From JBJXFK01 sp046155505 (lineage in GTDB: Bacteria > Planctomycetota > Phycisphaerae > UBA1845 > Fen-1342): a stretch of DNA of 37,687 nt. The first letter of the stretch is position 1. Each line of letters starts with the position of its first letter. The notes beneath the pieces were generated by a model. That model was not told the DNA's origin, ran no database searches, and saw nothing but the letters and a program-made list of their open reading frames with translations. The DNA is taken from the NCBI GenBank assembly GCA_046155505.1, contig JBJXFK010000283.1, positions 1-37,687 on the forward strand, written 5' to 3'. Positions 23,032-31,379 of the stretch are shown piece by piece. Made by a program: the position numbers and the translations under genes.

Positions 23032-23532
23032 TTATACCCGCCCTGCGCGCTTGGCGAGTTTCGGGGCGTTGATGGCGTCGAGTACGCCGATCATCTCGAT
23101 CGCGGCCAGCGCGGCTTCGCTGCCCTTGTTGCCGTGTTTTCCGCCGACGCGCTCGATCGCCTGTTCGAGCGTATCGACCGTGATGACGCCGAGCGTGACA
23201 GGCACGCCGGTCGAAAGCGCGACCTGATTGATGCCCTTGGCGGCTTCGGCAGCGATCAGGTCAAAGTGAATCGTCTCACCCTTGAGCAGGCAGCCGAGAC
23301 AGATCACCGCGTCAAAGCGACCGCTTTCGGCGAGGGCCTTGGCGGCGAGGGGGATTTCGAACGAGCCGGGAACCCAGACCTGCGTGATGTCTTCATCGCG
23401 CCCGCCGCTGCGCAGGATCGACTCCACCGCACCCTCGGCGAGACGTTTGGTGACGAATTCGTTCCAGCGTGCGACGACGATGGCGAGTCGCTTGCCCGCG
23501 GCGTCGATTCTTCCGGCGAGGATGTTGGGCAT
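23032..23532 (-). CDS. ribH: 6,7-dimethyl-8-ribityllumazine synthase (RibH)
   Basis: RibH condenses 5-amino-6-ribitylamino-uracil with 3,4-dihydroxy-2-butanone 4-phosphate in riboflavin synthesis and often forms icosahedral shells. The 166-residue protein shows ARWNEFVTKRLAEGA (Trp23 stacks on substrate), VPGSFEIPLAAK (54-65), CLGCLLKGETIHFD with catalytic His89, and GKHGNKGSEAALAAIEM. The ATG at 23532 is chosen because the conserved domain begins there; the open frame continues another 293 codons upstream through repeat DNA and is not coding. No other rib genes are nearby and no FMN riboswitch was recognised. Confidence 0.95.
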   Translation of the reverse strand: MPNILAGRIDAAGKRLAIVVARWNEFVTKRLAEGAVESILRSGGRDEDITQVWVPGSFEIPLAAKALAESGRFDAVICLGCLLKGETIHFDLIAAEAAKGINQVALSTGVPVTLGVITVDTLEQAIERVGGKHGNKGSEAALAAIEMIGVLDAINAPKLAKRAGRV

Positions 23533-23624
23533 GGGCGGTTTTCCGTTTGTGAGTCGCCGATGTGGCACGCATCGGCGAAAGAGAGAGTGTATTGGCGCGG
23601 CGTGGCGTGAGCAAACAGCCGTAG

Positions 23625-23699
23625 GGTGGGCATCGCCCACCATTTCGCCGGAGGTGAAATGCCCCTGCGTACGCGGTGAATTGGTGGGCGATGCCCACC
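23625..23699. repeat. Palindromic interspersed repeat, copy 1
   Basis: An 18-bp perfect inverted repeat (23625-23642 with 23682-23699, GGTGGGCATCGCCCACCA type) encloses a spacer. Bases 23631-23699 match 23763-23831 as a direct repeat of equal length. It lies between ribH and the next plus-strand gene. Confidence 0.85.
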
Positions 23700-23762
23700 G
23701 TGCGCCGGGGCACTTCCAATGCATGCCGACGGCGGAGTACCGCTCATCGGAATGGCACCCGG

Positions 23763-23831
23763 CATCACCCACCATTTTTCCGGTGGTGAAACGCCCGCGT
23801 GTACGCGGTGAATTGGTGGGCGATGCCCACC
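23763..23831. repeat. Palindromic interspersed repeat, copy 2
   Basis: A 69-base direct repeat of 23631-23699 with about ten mismatches, including the shared TACGCGGTGAATTGGTGGGC segment. Between the copies lies a GGCGGAGTACCGC block related, in the opposite orientation, to the blocks at 7607 and 8048. A partial third copy (AAAATGGTGGGCGGTGCCCC) is at about 37560-37579. Confidence 0.8.
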
Positions 23832-23980
23832 CTACGATTTCGCACGGCACCCGACGTTGCTTCAATCGTGAATTTTCTTGGCGCGACCATGGCCCGTTCG
23901 TCGCGTTCTCTCCGTCGGCGCATGAGGCGTCGGCGATGGCACACGGCCAAGCGGCCGCAGTATTCAGTGAGGAAAACGCG

Positions 23981-26263
23981 ATGCGGAAGTTTCTGTCGAA
24001 TGTGAGTGTCGTCGCACGGCACTCGGCAAATCGAAAAGTCGGTGTAGCGGTGCTGCTCGGCGCGGCACTCGCGCCGAGTGCGAGCGCGCAGGATCGCTCA
24101 TGGAACGCCGGCTTCAATTTCTGGTCGATCGGCGGCAACTGGCTGCCCGTCGGCACCCCGCCGCCGGACGCGACTGCACGGATCGGCGATCTGGCGACGG
24201 CTGAAAATGACACGGTTTTCATGGACGTGGACGACACCGTCGCGGGGCTCGTCGTCACCGACGGCATGAGCCTGCAAATCGACGGCGGGGCGCTGACGGT
24301 GAACGGCAACACCAGCGTATCCGGGCGAAACACGATCGGGCTCAACTCGTTCACGTCGCAAATTCGCTTGTTCGAGGATACCGGTTTCGAGTTGGAAACG
24401 AATGATCTCATCCTCAGTGACGCCGGTCGAGTTGAGTTTCACGACGGCGCGGACCTGCGCGTCAACGGCGTTTTGCGGCTGAATGCCGCCGACGCGTCGC
24501 CGAGCGTGGTCGGTCACGGCAACGTCGAACTATGGGGCAGCGGCAACACGTTGGTGAACAACGGCCAGCTGCGCGTGCTGACGGGCGAGAGCCTCGTGCT
24601 GAATCAGTATGCCGATGGCAGCTTCGATCTCGACGGTCCGTCGGGCGACGGCGAGCTGCATCTGGGCGTGTTCAACGCGGGCACGATCTCGGTAGTCGGC
24701 ACTGATCTGGCCGATCCGTTCAGCGGCGAAATTTTCCTCGCGCCGGAAGGCGATTTGTGGATGCAACTCGCCGACGGATGGGCGAGCGATGGGCCGAGCG
24801 CGATTCGCGTGGTCGGCTTCAATCCGCCGGCGGGCACGTTTGCACGCATTCGCGGCGGTGATTTTTCGCTGGGCGGATTGCTCGACGTGCGCGGCGATGG
24901 TGTCGAGATGCGGTTCGAAGCGCCGGTGTCGATCGACGCGAGCGCGGTGATCAATGTCGAGCCGGGCAGCGCCCTGCGCTTCGGCGAGGGGCCGGCGATC
25001 AACACGACCGAGATCAACGGCGGTTCGTTCGCGATGGCGAGCGATGCGCAGATCGTCTTTGCCGGTGAAACGACGGTGGATGGCGGCGAGTTTACTACGG
25101 CCAGCAACAGCTCGGCCGATGGTTTTGTCAGCTTCGCGGGCGAGACGGACTGGACCGGGTCGATTTCGGTGACGGGCGTCGCGCGTCAGCTCGGAGACGC
25201 GACGGTCAGCGCCGCGAGCGCGATCGACGCCGACGTATTTGACTTCGACGGAAACGAGAGCGTCGCGTGGAACGTGAATCACCTACTGACGCTGAATATC
25301 GGTTCGATCGATACGTCGCCTGGCGGTGCGTTCAACGGCTCGGTGAACATCGGCTCGTTGCAGGGCAACCTGTTGGTCAATCTAGACAGCCAGCCGAGTT
25401 GGGCGATGCTGGGCGAGTTGACGATGTCGGGCAGCCCAATCGGCTTCGTCAATCGACTGAGCGGCACGCCGGTAATGATGGGCGGCACGTTCGCCCTGAC
25501 CAGCGGCGGGGCGCAGATCAACTCGGACGTCGCCTTCAGCGGTGCGGCGACGAAAACCATCGCCGACGGCGCGGTCTTGCGGCTCGCGGGCGAAAACGTG
25601 GTCGAATCGGGCACGCCGTTCAGCGGCGCAGGCACGGCGCATGTAATCGACGGCGGCAGTTTGCGGATGGAGCACACGGCGACGCTGAATCAGGTGACGC
25701 TGCGCAATGCGGGTTTGCTCGAGATCGGCGGATTCGGAGCCGGCGCGGCGGGCGCTGCATCAGTCGCGCGGTTCCAAGCCGATGCGAGCGGCGTGCTGCG
25801 TGTGTCGATCGGCGGCAACGCACCGGGAACCGAGCACGACCGCCTGTTCGTCACCGTCGGCGAGGCGCAGGTTGGTGGTCGCGTAGAAGTCGAGCTGTTC
25901 GACGCGGGTGGCGGATTTGTCCCGGTCGTGGGCGATGAGTTCACGATCATCAGCACCGCGGGCGGCGTGTCAGGCACGTTCATCGCCGATCCGACCACGT
26001 GCGTCGATGGCGATCAGTACAACTGGCGGCTGCGATATGGCCCGAACACGGTTCGCGTACGGCTGGTGTCGATCACGCCGTGCTGTCCGGCGGACGTGAG
26101 CGGTGATGGGAATATCGATCTGACGGACCTCTCGACGCTCCTGGCGAATTTCGGTCTTGCGAGCGGCGCGACGCACGAGATGGGCGACATCGATCTCGAT
26201 GGCGATGTCGATCTTACCGACCTCTCGACGCTGCTGTCGCTGTTCGGCACCGCGTGTGCGTGA
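23981..26263 (+). CDS. Large secreted beta-rich protein with dockerin tail
   Basis: 760 residues from the ATG at 23981, with TGAGGA eight bases upstream. The open frame reaches 23282 but the part before this ATG is repeat DNA. A signal peptide (about 1-36, ending APSASA) is followed by WNAGFNFWSIGGNWLPVGTPPPDATARIGDLATAENDTVFMDVDDTVAGLVV, the opening typical of autotransporter-like or passenger beta-helix repeats (bacterial 'GNW' type). Many short Gly/Asn-rich strands follow. The end (from about 704) is two dockerin-like loops (ADVSGDGNIDLTDLSTLL, GDIDLDGDVDLTDLSTLL). No enzyme motif was found, so a surface or matrix role is inferred. Confidence 0.82.
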   Translation: MRKFLSNVSVVARHSANRKVGVAVLLGAALAPSASAQDRSWNAGFNFWSIGGNWLPVGTPPPDATARIGDLATAENDTVFMDVDDTVAGLVVTDGMSLQIDGGALTVNGNTSVSGRNTIGLNSFTSQIRLFEDTGFELETNDLILSDAGRVEFHDGADLRVNGVLRLNAADASPSVVGHGNVELWGSGNTLVNNGQLRVLTGESLVLNQYADGSFDLDGPSGDGELHLGVFNAGTISVVGTDLADPFSGEIFLAPEGDLWMQLADGWASDGPSAIRVVGFNPPAGTFARIRGGDFSLGGLLDVRGDGVEMRFEAPVSIDASAVINVEPGSALRFGEGPAINTTEINGGSFAMASDAQIVFAGETTVDGGEFTTASNSSADGFVSFAGETDWTGSISVTGVARQLGDATVSAASAIDADVFDFDGNESVAWNVNHLLTLNIGSIDTSPGGAFNGSVNIGSLQGNLLVNLDSQPSWAMLGELTMSGSPIGFVNRLSGTPVMMGGTFALTSGGAQINSDVAFSGAATKTIADGAVLRLAGENVVESGTPFSGAGTAHVIDGGSLRMEHTATLNQVTLRNAGLLEIGGFGAGAAGAASVARFQADASGVLRVSIGGNAPGTEHDRLFVTVGEAQVGGRVEVELFDAGGGFVPVVGDEFTIISTAGGVSGTFIADPTTCVDGDQYNWRLRYGPNTVRVRLVSITPCCPADVSGDGNIDLTDLSTLLANFGLASGATHEMGDIDLDGDVDLTDLSTLLSLFGTACA

Positions 26264-26305
26264 GTAAGCGAGTGTAGTTGAGGGAGAGCCGTCGGGTAGC
26301 AAGCC

Positions 26306-26350
26306 AGGGTGTCGGGCGCGGGGGAGCGCTCGGCACCCTTGGCGATTTTT
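26306..26350 (+). terminator. Rho-independent terminator
   Basis: AGGGTGTCGGGCGC (26306-26319) pairs with 26326-26339 in a 14-bp stem with two G-U wobbles and a 6-base loop. TGGCGATTTTT follows. It sits 43 bases after the stop at 26263 and before the convergent mscS-like gene. Confidence 0.75.
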
Positions 26351-26410
26351 CTTGATTGGCAATCGCCGGCCAATTACATAGAATCATCGGCGTTTGCGGC
26401 TATCGCGCGG

Positions 26411-28279
26411 TCACTTCGCGGACAGGTTCGTGATCGTTCCACCCCAGATCGACGAATTGGGAATCACGACCACATGCGCGTCGGCGTTTCGCAACTCGGT
26501 CGAGACCAGCGTCATCGCCGTCACTTTGCCCGTGTTGCCCGCGACGGTCACATTGTCGCCGAGGTCATACGGACGATAGAGCAGAATCATCACACCCGCG
26601 GCGAAGTTGCTGAGCGTGCCCTGCAGCGCGAAGCCGATGACAAAACCGGCGGCACCCATCGCGGCGAGGAACGGGCCGATGTTGACTTCAAGATACGAGA
26701 GCGCGATGACGAATCCGACGAAGAACACCACCTTTTGACTCGTGTTGATGACGAAATCGCGCAGGAGATTCGAAAGGGTCTTCACCCTGGCGAGGCCGCG
26801 GCTGAGTAGGCTCGCCACGATGCTGGAGATCACGCGGAAGACGACCAGCGTCAGCACGAAGAACACGACATTTTTCAAATAGCGAATACCACCCTCGGGC
26901 GATTTCAGCCAGCCATAGACGAACGTCCACGTCGCCGACGCGTCAGTCACGTCGACTTTCACCGTCACGCCCGAGACCGCATTGATGTATGTGTCGATGT
27001 CGTCCGGCTTGCCGCCCTTGGCACGCAGCGCGTCGAGCACGACCTTGAGCCGATCGACCAGTTGCGGGCGATCCTCATTCACGGCTTTGGCCGCTTCTTC
27101 CTGCAATTGCGACTTGGCCGCCGACGCCTGTTCCGCGGCTTTCGCCAGCAGCTTGGTCTTCTCATCGCCCTCGGCGCGGCCCATCGGGTCGAGTTGCTTC
27201 AGGAACTCTTCCGCCGTCGCGCGTTCGGCGGCGAGCGTTTTGTCGGTGACTTCCTGGATCTTGGCCTGCACCAACCCGAGCCACGCGGCGGCTTCGACAT
27301 CGAGTTCGGCTTTCGAGAGCGGCTTGCAAAGCAGTTCGAGCGAGCTGGCCGAGATCTTGGGATTGGTAATCGTCTTGGCCTTGGGCGGCTCAGCCGGAAT
27401 GCCCGATCCGTCGGGTGTCGAGACGACCTTTACGTAGCTTTCCATCTCGTCGGTCTTACCGCCCTTGGCACGGATCGCGGCGAGCACGACGTTGAGTCGA
27501 GCGATGAGCGCCGGGCGCTTGTCATGCACCAGCGGCGCGAGTGCGTCGAGCGCCTTGCGCTTGGCGGCTTCGTCCTTGGCAGCGCGAAGGGTGAGTGTTG
27601 TATCGGTGATCTGCTGCGCGACGGTCTTGAGCATTGCCAGCCAGCCGCCAGCCTCGACTTCAAGTTCGGCCTTGGACATCGGCACGCACAGAACGGCGAG
27701 GTCGGCAGGGGCGATGTCGGCAGTCGTCGTCGTTTTCGGCTGCGGTGCTTTCGGATCGGTCGATGCGGTCGGGCGCGAGAGCACATCATCGCGCGAGACG
27801 GCGGCGATGTACGAATCGTAGTCGTCCGACTTGCCGCCTTTGTCGCGCAGTGCGGCGAGAACGACTTGCAGCCGCTCGATGATCGCCGGTCGCTCCTTCG
27901 ACATTCCGTCGGCGATCAGTGCGTCGAGGCGCTTCTTTTCGACCGCGGCGGCGCCTGTTGCGCGCTGCTGGAGCTTGGTCTTCTCATCGCCCTCGGCCCG
28001 GCCCGCCGGATCGAGGCGGCGGTAGAACGATTCGGTCGTCGCACTGCCAAGGGCGATGCGGCTGTCGCTGATGTCCTGCGCTTTTTGTCGCAGCAGCGAC
28101 TTCCACGCTTCGGCCTCAAACTCCAGCTCGCCGCGTGTGAGCGGCTTGCAGAGCAGGGCGACGTGTTCGAGGCTGATGTTGGTATCGGCGGTCGTTCGCG
28201 GTCGACCCTGCGCGTCCTGCGCCGCGGCGGCGACGACGGAACTCAAAACGAAAAGCGCGATCAGTGCGCATCGCAGCAT
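26411..28279 (-). CDS. MscS-family mechanosensitive channel, triplicated periplasmic module, short C-terminus
   Basis: 622 residues from the ATG at 28279, GGGGG seven bases upstream. A signal peptide (about 1-20) is followed by three copies of a helical module: 37-162, 191-287 and 312-437. Each begins L(C)KPLxxxELExEAxxW and ends KGGKxDxxxSYxxxVS. Copy 2 is shorter. Four membrane-type segments (about 468-488, 517-530, 534-552 and 556-568) lead into the MscS pore: GFVIGFALQGTLSNFAAGVMILLYRPYDLGDNV, then the beta domain to VVIPNSSIWGGTITNLSAK. MscS relatives release ions under osmotic downshock. The protein stops right after the beta domain, so the usual C-terminal alpha/beta cage is missing. 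Confidence 0.9.
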   Translation of the reverse strand: MLRCALIALFVLSSVVAAAAQDAQGRPRTTADTNISLEHVALLCKPLTRGELEFEAEAWKSLLRQKAQDISDSRIALGSATTESFYRRLDPAGRAEGDEKTKLQQRATGAAAVEKKRLDALIADGMSKERPAIIERLQVVLAALRDKGGKSDDYDSYIAAVSRDDVLSRPTASTDPKAPQPKTTTTADIAPADLAVLCVPMSKAELEVEAGGWLAMLKTVAQQITDTTLTLRAAKDEAAKRKALDALAPLVHDKRPALIARLNVVLAAIRAKGGKTDEMESYVKVVSTPDGSGIPAEPPKAKTITNPKISASSLELLCKPLSKAELDVEAAAWLGLVQAKIQEVTDKTLAAERATAEEFLKQLDPMGRAEGDEKTKLLAKAAEQASAAKSQLQEEAAKAVNEDRPQLVDRLKVVLDALRAKGGKPDDIDTYINAVSGVTVKVDVTDASATWTFVYGWLKSPEGGIRYLKNVVFFVLTLVVFRVISSIVASLLSRGLARVKTLSNLLRDFVINTSQKVVFFVGFVIALSYLEVNIGPFLAAMGAAGFVIGFALQGTLSNFAAGVMILLYRPYDLGDNVTVAGNTGKVTAMTLVSTELRNADAHVVVIPNSSIWGGTITNLSAK

Positions 28280-28427
28280 GACACAGCCCCCTATAGCAAA
28301 TTCGGATGGTTGCGGGTTCGGAGTTGTTCGCCTACCCGAGTGCGGGATTGTGCGCGAAGGACACGCCACGCGAAAGTGGCGTCACGCGAAGCTACGATCG
28401 TCGCGGTGCGCCCAGTGCGTTCGACGC

Positions 28428-29603
28428 TCAGACAGCGACGCGAATGATCTCGCTTTGCACCTGGCTAGTCACGATCGGCCCGCGCTGCGGATCGACAAAC
28501 ATGTTGATTTCGAGCCGAACGCCGAATTCGGGCAGGTAGATTCCCGGCTCGATGGTGTAGCCGATACCGGGCAGCATTTCGCGCGTGTCGTGTGTCTCGG
28601 TGTTGTCGAGGTTCATGCCCAAGCCGTGAACTTTCGGCCCGGGACTGAGGCTGTGCCCGGTGCGATGTTTGATGAATTCGCCGAAGCCGACGGCGATGAT
28701 CTGCTCGCGGGCGGCGTCATCGAGTTGCCAGCCCTGAATGCTTCGCTTGTCGGCCCACGCCTTTTGTGCGGCATGCACCGAAGCATCGCGGGCGGCTTTC
28801 ACGGCGTCGAACACGCGAACGTGTTTGTCGCTCGGCTTTTCGCCGGCGAAGCCGACCCAGGTGATGTCGGAAAAGATATTTTCTTCGCCCGGCTGGCGTG
28901 CCCAAAGGTCGATCAATATCCAGTCGCCGCGCTGAATATTCGCCGATGTGGCGGCGGTGGGTTCATAGTGTGGGTCGCCGCTGTGTGCGTTGACGCCGAC
29001 GATCGGGCCGTCGGGCCATTCGAGGTTTTCGCCTTCGAAGCGGCGGTGCATGAATTGCTGCACCTCGATCTCGGCGGCTCTGCCCGCGGCGCGGATTCGC
29101 TCGCCGATGAAGGCAAACGCGTCGTCCTTGATTTGGTTCACCTTGCGGCTGGCGACCATGTGCCGTTCGACCGCTTCGGCGGACCAGGTGGCGACGCTGA
29201 CCTGGATCAGATTCGCGGACGAGACCACTTCGACGCCGACCGAGCGGACGAGTTCGACGGTGCCCGCGTCAACGATCGAGACGACCGGCAACGTCGCACC
29301 GGGGGCATATTCCATCGCTACGCGGCCGGCGAGCGACGTTTGTAGCCATGCGTGCAGATCGCGCCAGCCGAGGTAGTTTTGCTTGTTGATCGCGAGCGAC
29401 GAAAACTGACCGGCGTCGAGGCCGTGGACGAGCAATGTCGGCTCGCCGCGCGCGGGAATGTGCAGCACCACGCGGCGGGTCGTGTTTCGGCGGCCGGGGA
29501 TAAGCTGCGCGAAGATTGGGTTGTTGCCGCGGAAGTCGTAGACGAGCCACGAATCGATTCGCTCGCGCTGCATGTATTGTTGGACTTGTTCGAAATTTCG
29601 CAC
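28428..29603 (-). CDS. M24-family metallopeptidase (Xaa-Pro dipeptidase-like)
   Basis: 391 residues from the GTG at 29603, with GGAGG eight bases upstream; the upstream ATG at 29645 lacks a ribosome site. The N-terminal creatinase-like domain (about 1-150) precedes a pita-bread catalytic domain with all five metal ligands: Asp232 (ILIDLWA), Asp246 (FSDITW), His317 (HRTGHSLS), Glu352 (TIEPGIY) and Glu365 (VRLEINMF). Such enzymes cut Xaa-Pro dipeptides or N-terminal Xaa-Pro bonds in the cytoplasm. GHSLSPGPKVHGLG differs from the common GHGIG, so the substrate may differ. It has its own strand neighbours but no clear operon partner. Confidence 0.9.
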   Translation of the reverse strand: MRNFEQVQQYMQRERIDSWLVYDFRGNNPIFAQLIPGRRNTTRRVVLHIPARGEPTLLVHGLDAGQFSSLAINKQNYLGWRDLHAWLQTSLAGRVAMEYAPGATLPVVSIVDAGTVELVRSVGVEVVSSANLIQVSVATWSAEAVERHMVASRKVNQIKDDAFAFIGERIRAAGRAAEIEVQQFMHRRFEGENLEWPDGPIVGVNAHSGDPHYEPTAATSANIQRGDWILIDLWARQPGEENIFSDITWVGFAGEKPSDKHVRVFDAVKAARDASVHAAQKAWADKRSIQGWQLDDAAREQIIAVGFGEFIKHRTGHSLSPGPKVHGLGMNLDNTETHDTREMLPGIGYTIEPGIYLPEFGVRLEINMFVDPQRGPIVTSQVQSEIIRVAV

Positions 29604-29662
29604 GAGTCGATCCTCCGCAGTTTCGAGTGCGAGAGGATAACGCATTCGGTGTGGAGCAAGCG

Positions 29663-29775
29663 ATCCGAACCCGGAGCGCGAGTGACGGGGTGGTGTGCTG
29701 GTCGAACGCCGTTCGCGGGAGCGGGCGTTACGTTCGGAGCACATCACCCCACTCGCTCGCGCTCGGGGTTCGGAT
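29663..29775. repeat. Long imperfect inverted repeat of the CCGAACCCCGAGCGCGAG family
   Basis: Left arm 29663-29699 pairs with right arm 29738-29775 over about 37 bases with few mismatches. The loop holds a smaller inverted GAACGCC/GGCGTT pair. It lies between the 29832 gene stop and the M24 gene start on the minus strand and could attenuate transcription. Single copies of the same family are at 20354, 20571 and 37285. Confidence 0.8.
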
Positions 29776-29831
29776 AGAGTGGCTCGCTGCGCTCGCGTTC
29801 ACTCGCTGGCGCGTCGCGTTCGGATTGCACC

Positions 29832-31154
29832 TCAGTCGCGCTGACCGAGCTGATCGACGGAGTCCGCTTGGCGCTCGGTAGTGGCGATGAAGCCGCGTTC
29901 GCGCCCGGCAGCGTTTCGCGATGCACCAAACCAGGTGATGTTGTGAAACACGAACGAAACTTCCTCCACTGGCGGCTCCACGGCCTGCACATCAGTCAGT
30001 TGCACGCCGAGCGGCACGTATCGGGCGGCGAGATTCAAGTCGATCACGCTGTCCGGCATCTCGGCCTGGTTGACCCAGATGGACGCACTCTGACCGGCCG
30101 GGCCGACCGTGTGACCCGGCACAAGCAGGCCAATCAAGATGGCGATGATGCCGTTCGCGGTGCCGCCGGTCTGGCCGGGCGGCAGTGTGAGGGCATGCAA
30201 ATTGGTATCGCCGTCAGCTGTGACCCGCGCGAGCTGCGGCGCGGTTGAATTCGCCGCAGCGCCCGCACCGCGCAGCGCGATCGTATCGATGCCATCGCCA
30301 TTCCAGTCGCTGGTGATTGCCGTGCCGACGTGATTGGGGACATCGAGCGTCGAGAACATGATTGTGTTACTGGTGCCGTCGATCACCCAGCGCGCGGGCA
30401 GCGTCGTGCCGTCGGTGCCGATCGCGTTACCCATCACCAGCAGTTCGCCGGTCGGCGATAGGGCTAGGTCGGAAACGCTTGACGCCGCCGCGCCGGTCGT
30501 ACCGTGCAGCATCTGGATTTCGAAATTGCCGAGCGAATTGGGCCCGGTCCACAGTGCCGCGCGATCGACGCCGCCGATGGTGACGCGTCCACCGATGATG
30601 AGAGCGCCCCATCCGTCGCCGGCGAAGTTGGTGACGATGACGTCGACCGCTTCGCTCGTCGCGCCGGCGGGCGTGGGCAGGAGCACCCTGACGGCGTCAT
30701 TCGATTCGCCGTCGATGCCGTCGTACTTGGCGTGCCAGGCGGTCGCGGTCACGCTTGAGAGGCCGGTCGGCTTGGAACGTCCGACGGCGACAACATCTCC
30801 GTCATCAGTTAGGGCGTTGGCGACGGCGTTCACATGGCCGCGCTGGCCGGGTGGGCCGAGGCGGATCGGTAGCGACAGTGGGCCGTCGATTCGTGCCCAC
30901 AGGGTCGGATCCCAGCCGCCGGCGGCGTGGATGCTGCCGCCGACGACGAAGTTGCCGGATTCGCCGAACCCGGCTGCGCCACCGGCACGGCTCTCAGTGA
31001 CGCCGGGTCCGTGGGGCAGAAAGCGCACGTTGAACGTTGGTGTCGGCGACAGCGCTGCGGGCGGCGTCTGGGCGAATGTCGGGGACGAGAAGGCAGCGGC
31101 GAGGATGGCGGCAGAGATCGTGCGGTCTGCGGTGCGAAGCAGTGGGGCGGTCAT
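29832..31154 (-). CDS. Secreted protein of unknown function, propeller-like
   Basis: 440 residues from the ATG at 31154 with AAGGAG six bases upstream. The signal peptide spans about 1-28 (ISAAILAAAFSSPTFAQ). The mature part has repeated beta-strand blocks such as GGWDPTLWARIDGPLSLPIRLG, ATAWHAKYDGIDG, RAALWTGPN and PARWVIDG, similar to the 'HAF'-like or beta-propeller repeats in which W-x-x-(D)G occurs every 40-60 residues. No enzyme motif is seen and there is no dockerin tail, unlike the other secreted proteins here. It is transcribed divergently from the dockerin protein at 31380. Confidence 0.72.
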   Translation of the reverse strand: MTAPLLRTADRTISAAILAAAFSSPTFAQTPPAALSPTPTFNVRFLPHGPGVTESRAGGAAGFGESGNFVVGGSIHAAGGWDPTLWARIDGPLSLPIRLGPPGQRGHVNAVANALTDDGDVVAVGRSKPTGLSSVTATAWHAKYDGIDGESNDAVRVLLPTPAGATSEAVDVIVTNFAGDGWGALIIGGRVTIGGVDRAALWTGPNSLGNFEIQMLHGTTGAAASSVSDLALSPTGELLVMGNAIGTDGTTLPARWVIDGTSNTIMFSTLDVPNHVGTAITSDWNGDGIDTIALRGAGAAANSTAPQLARVTADGDTNLHALTLPPGQTGGTANGIIAILIGLLVPGHTVGPAGQSASIWVNQAEMPDSVIDLNLAARYVPLGVQLTDVQAVEPPVEEVSFVFHNITWFGASRNAAGRERGFIATTERQADSVDQLGQRD

Positions 31155-31379
31155 GTTCGGCTCCTTGGGGTTCGTGTTCGTTTCGACAGGCGAGTGAACA
31201 ACGAAGTCGTACTCCGTGCTCCCGGAGAATCGGTTCACCGCGCCTCGCGGTGCGTCGGTTCGCACCTGCACAAGTCGCTGCCGCGTGCTGCGAAATGGCG
31301 GAAACTCGTCAGTAAGATCAGCTCGCGCAGTGGCTAGAATTTCGATAGAAGCACCTCCACAACTAATCCGGAGCGCGTC

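Noticed and set aside
23282..23980. Upstream extension of the large dockerin protein to 23282
   Set aside because: It overlaps ribH on the other strand and reads through two palindromic repeats. A signal peptide with a ribosome site begins at 23981.
23533..24411. Upstream extension of ribH to 24411
   Set aside because: The RibH domain begins at the ATG at 23532; the extra 293 codons translate repeat DNA and the antisense of another gene.
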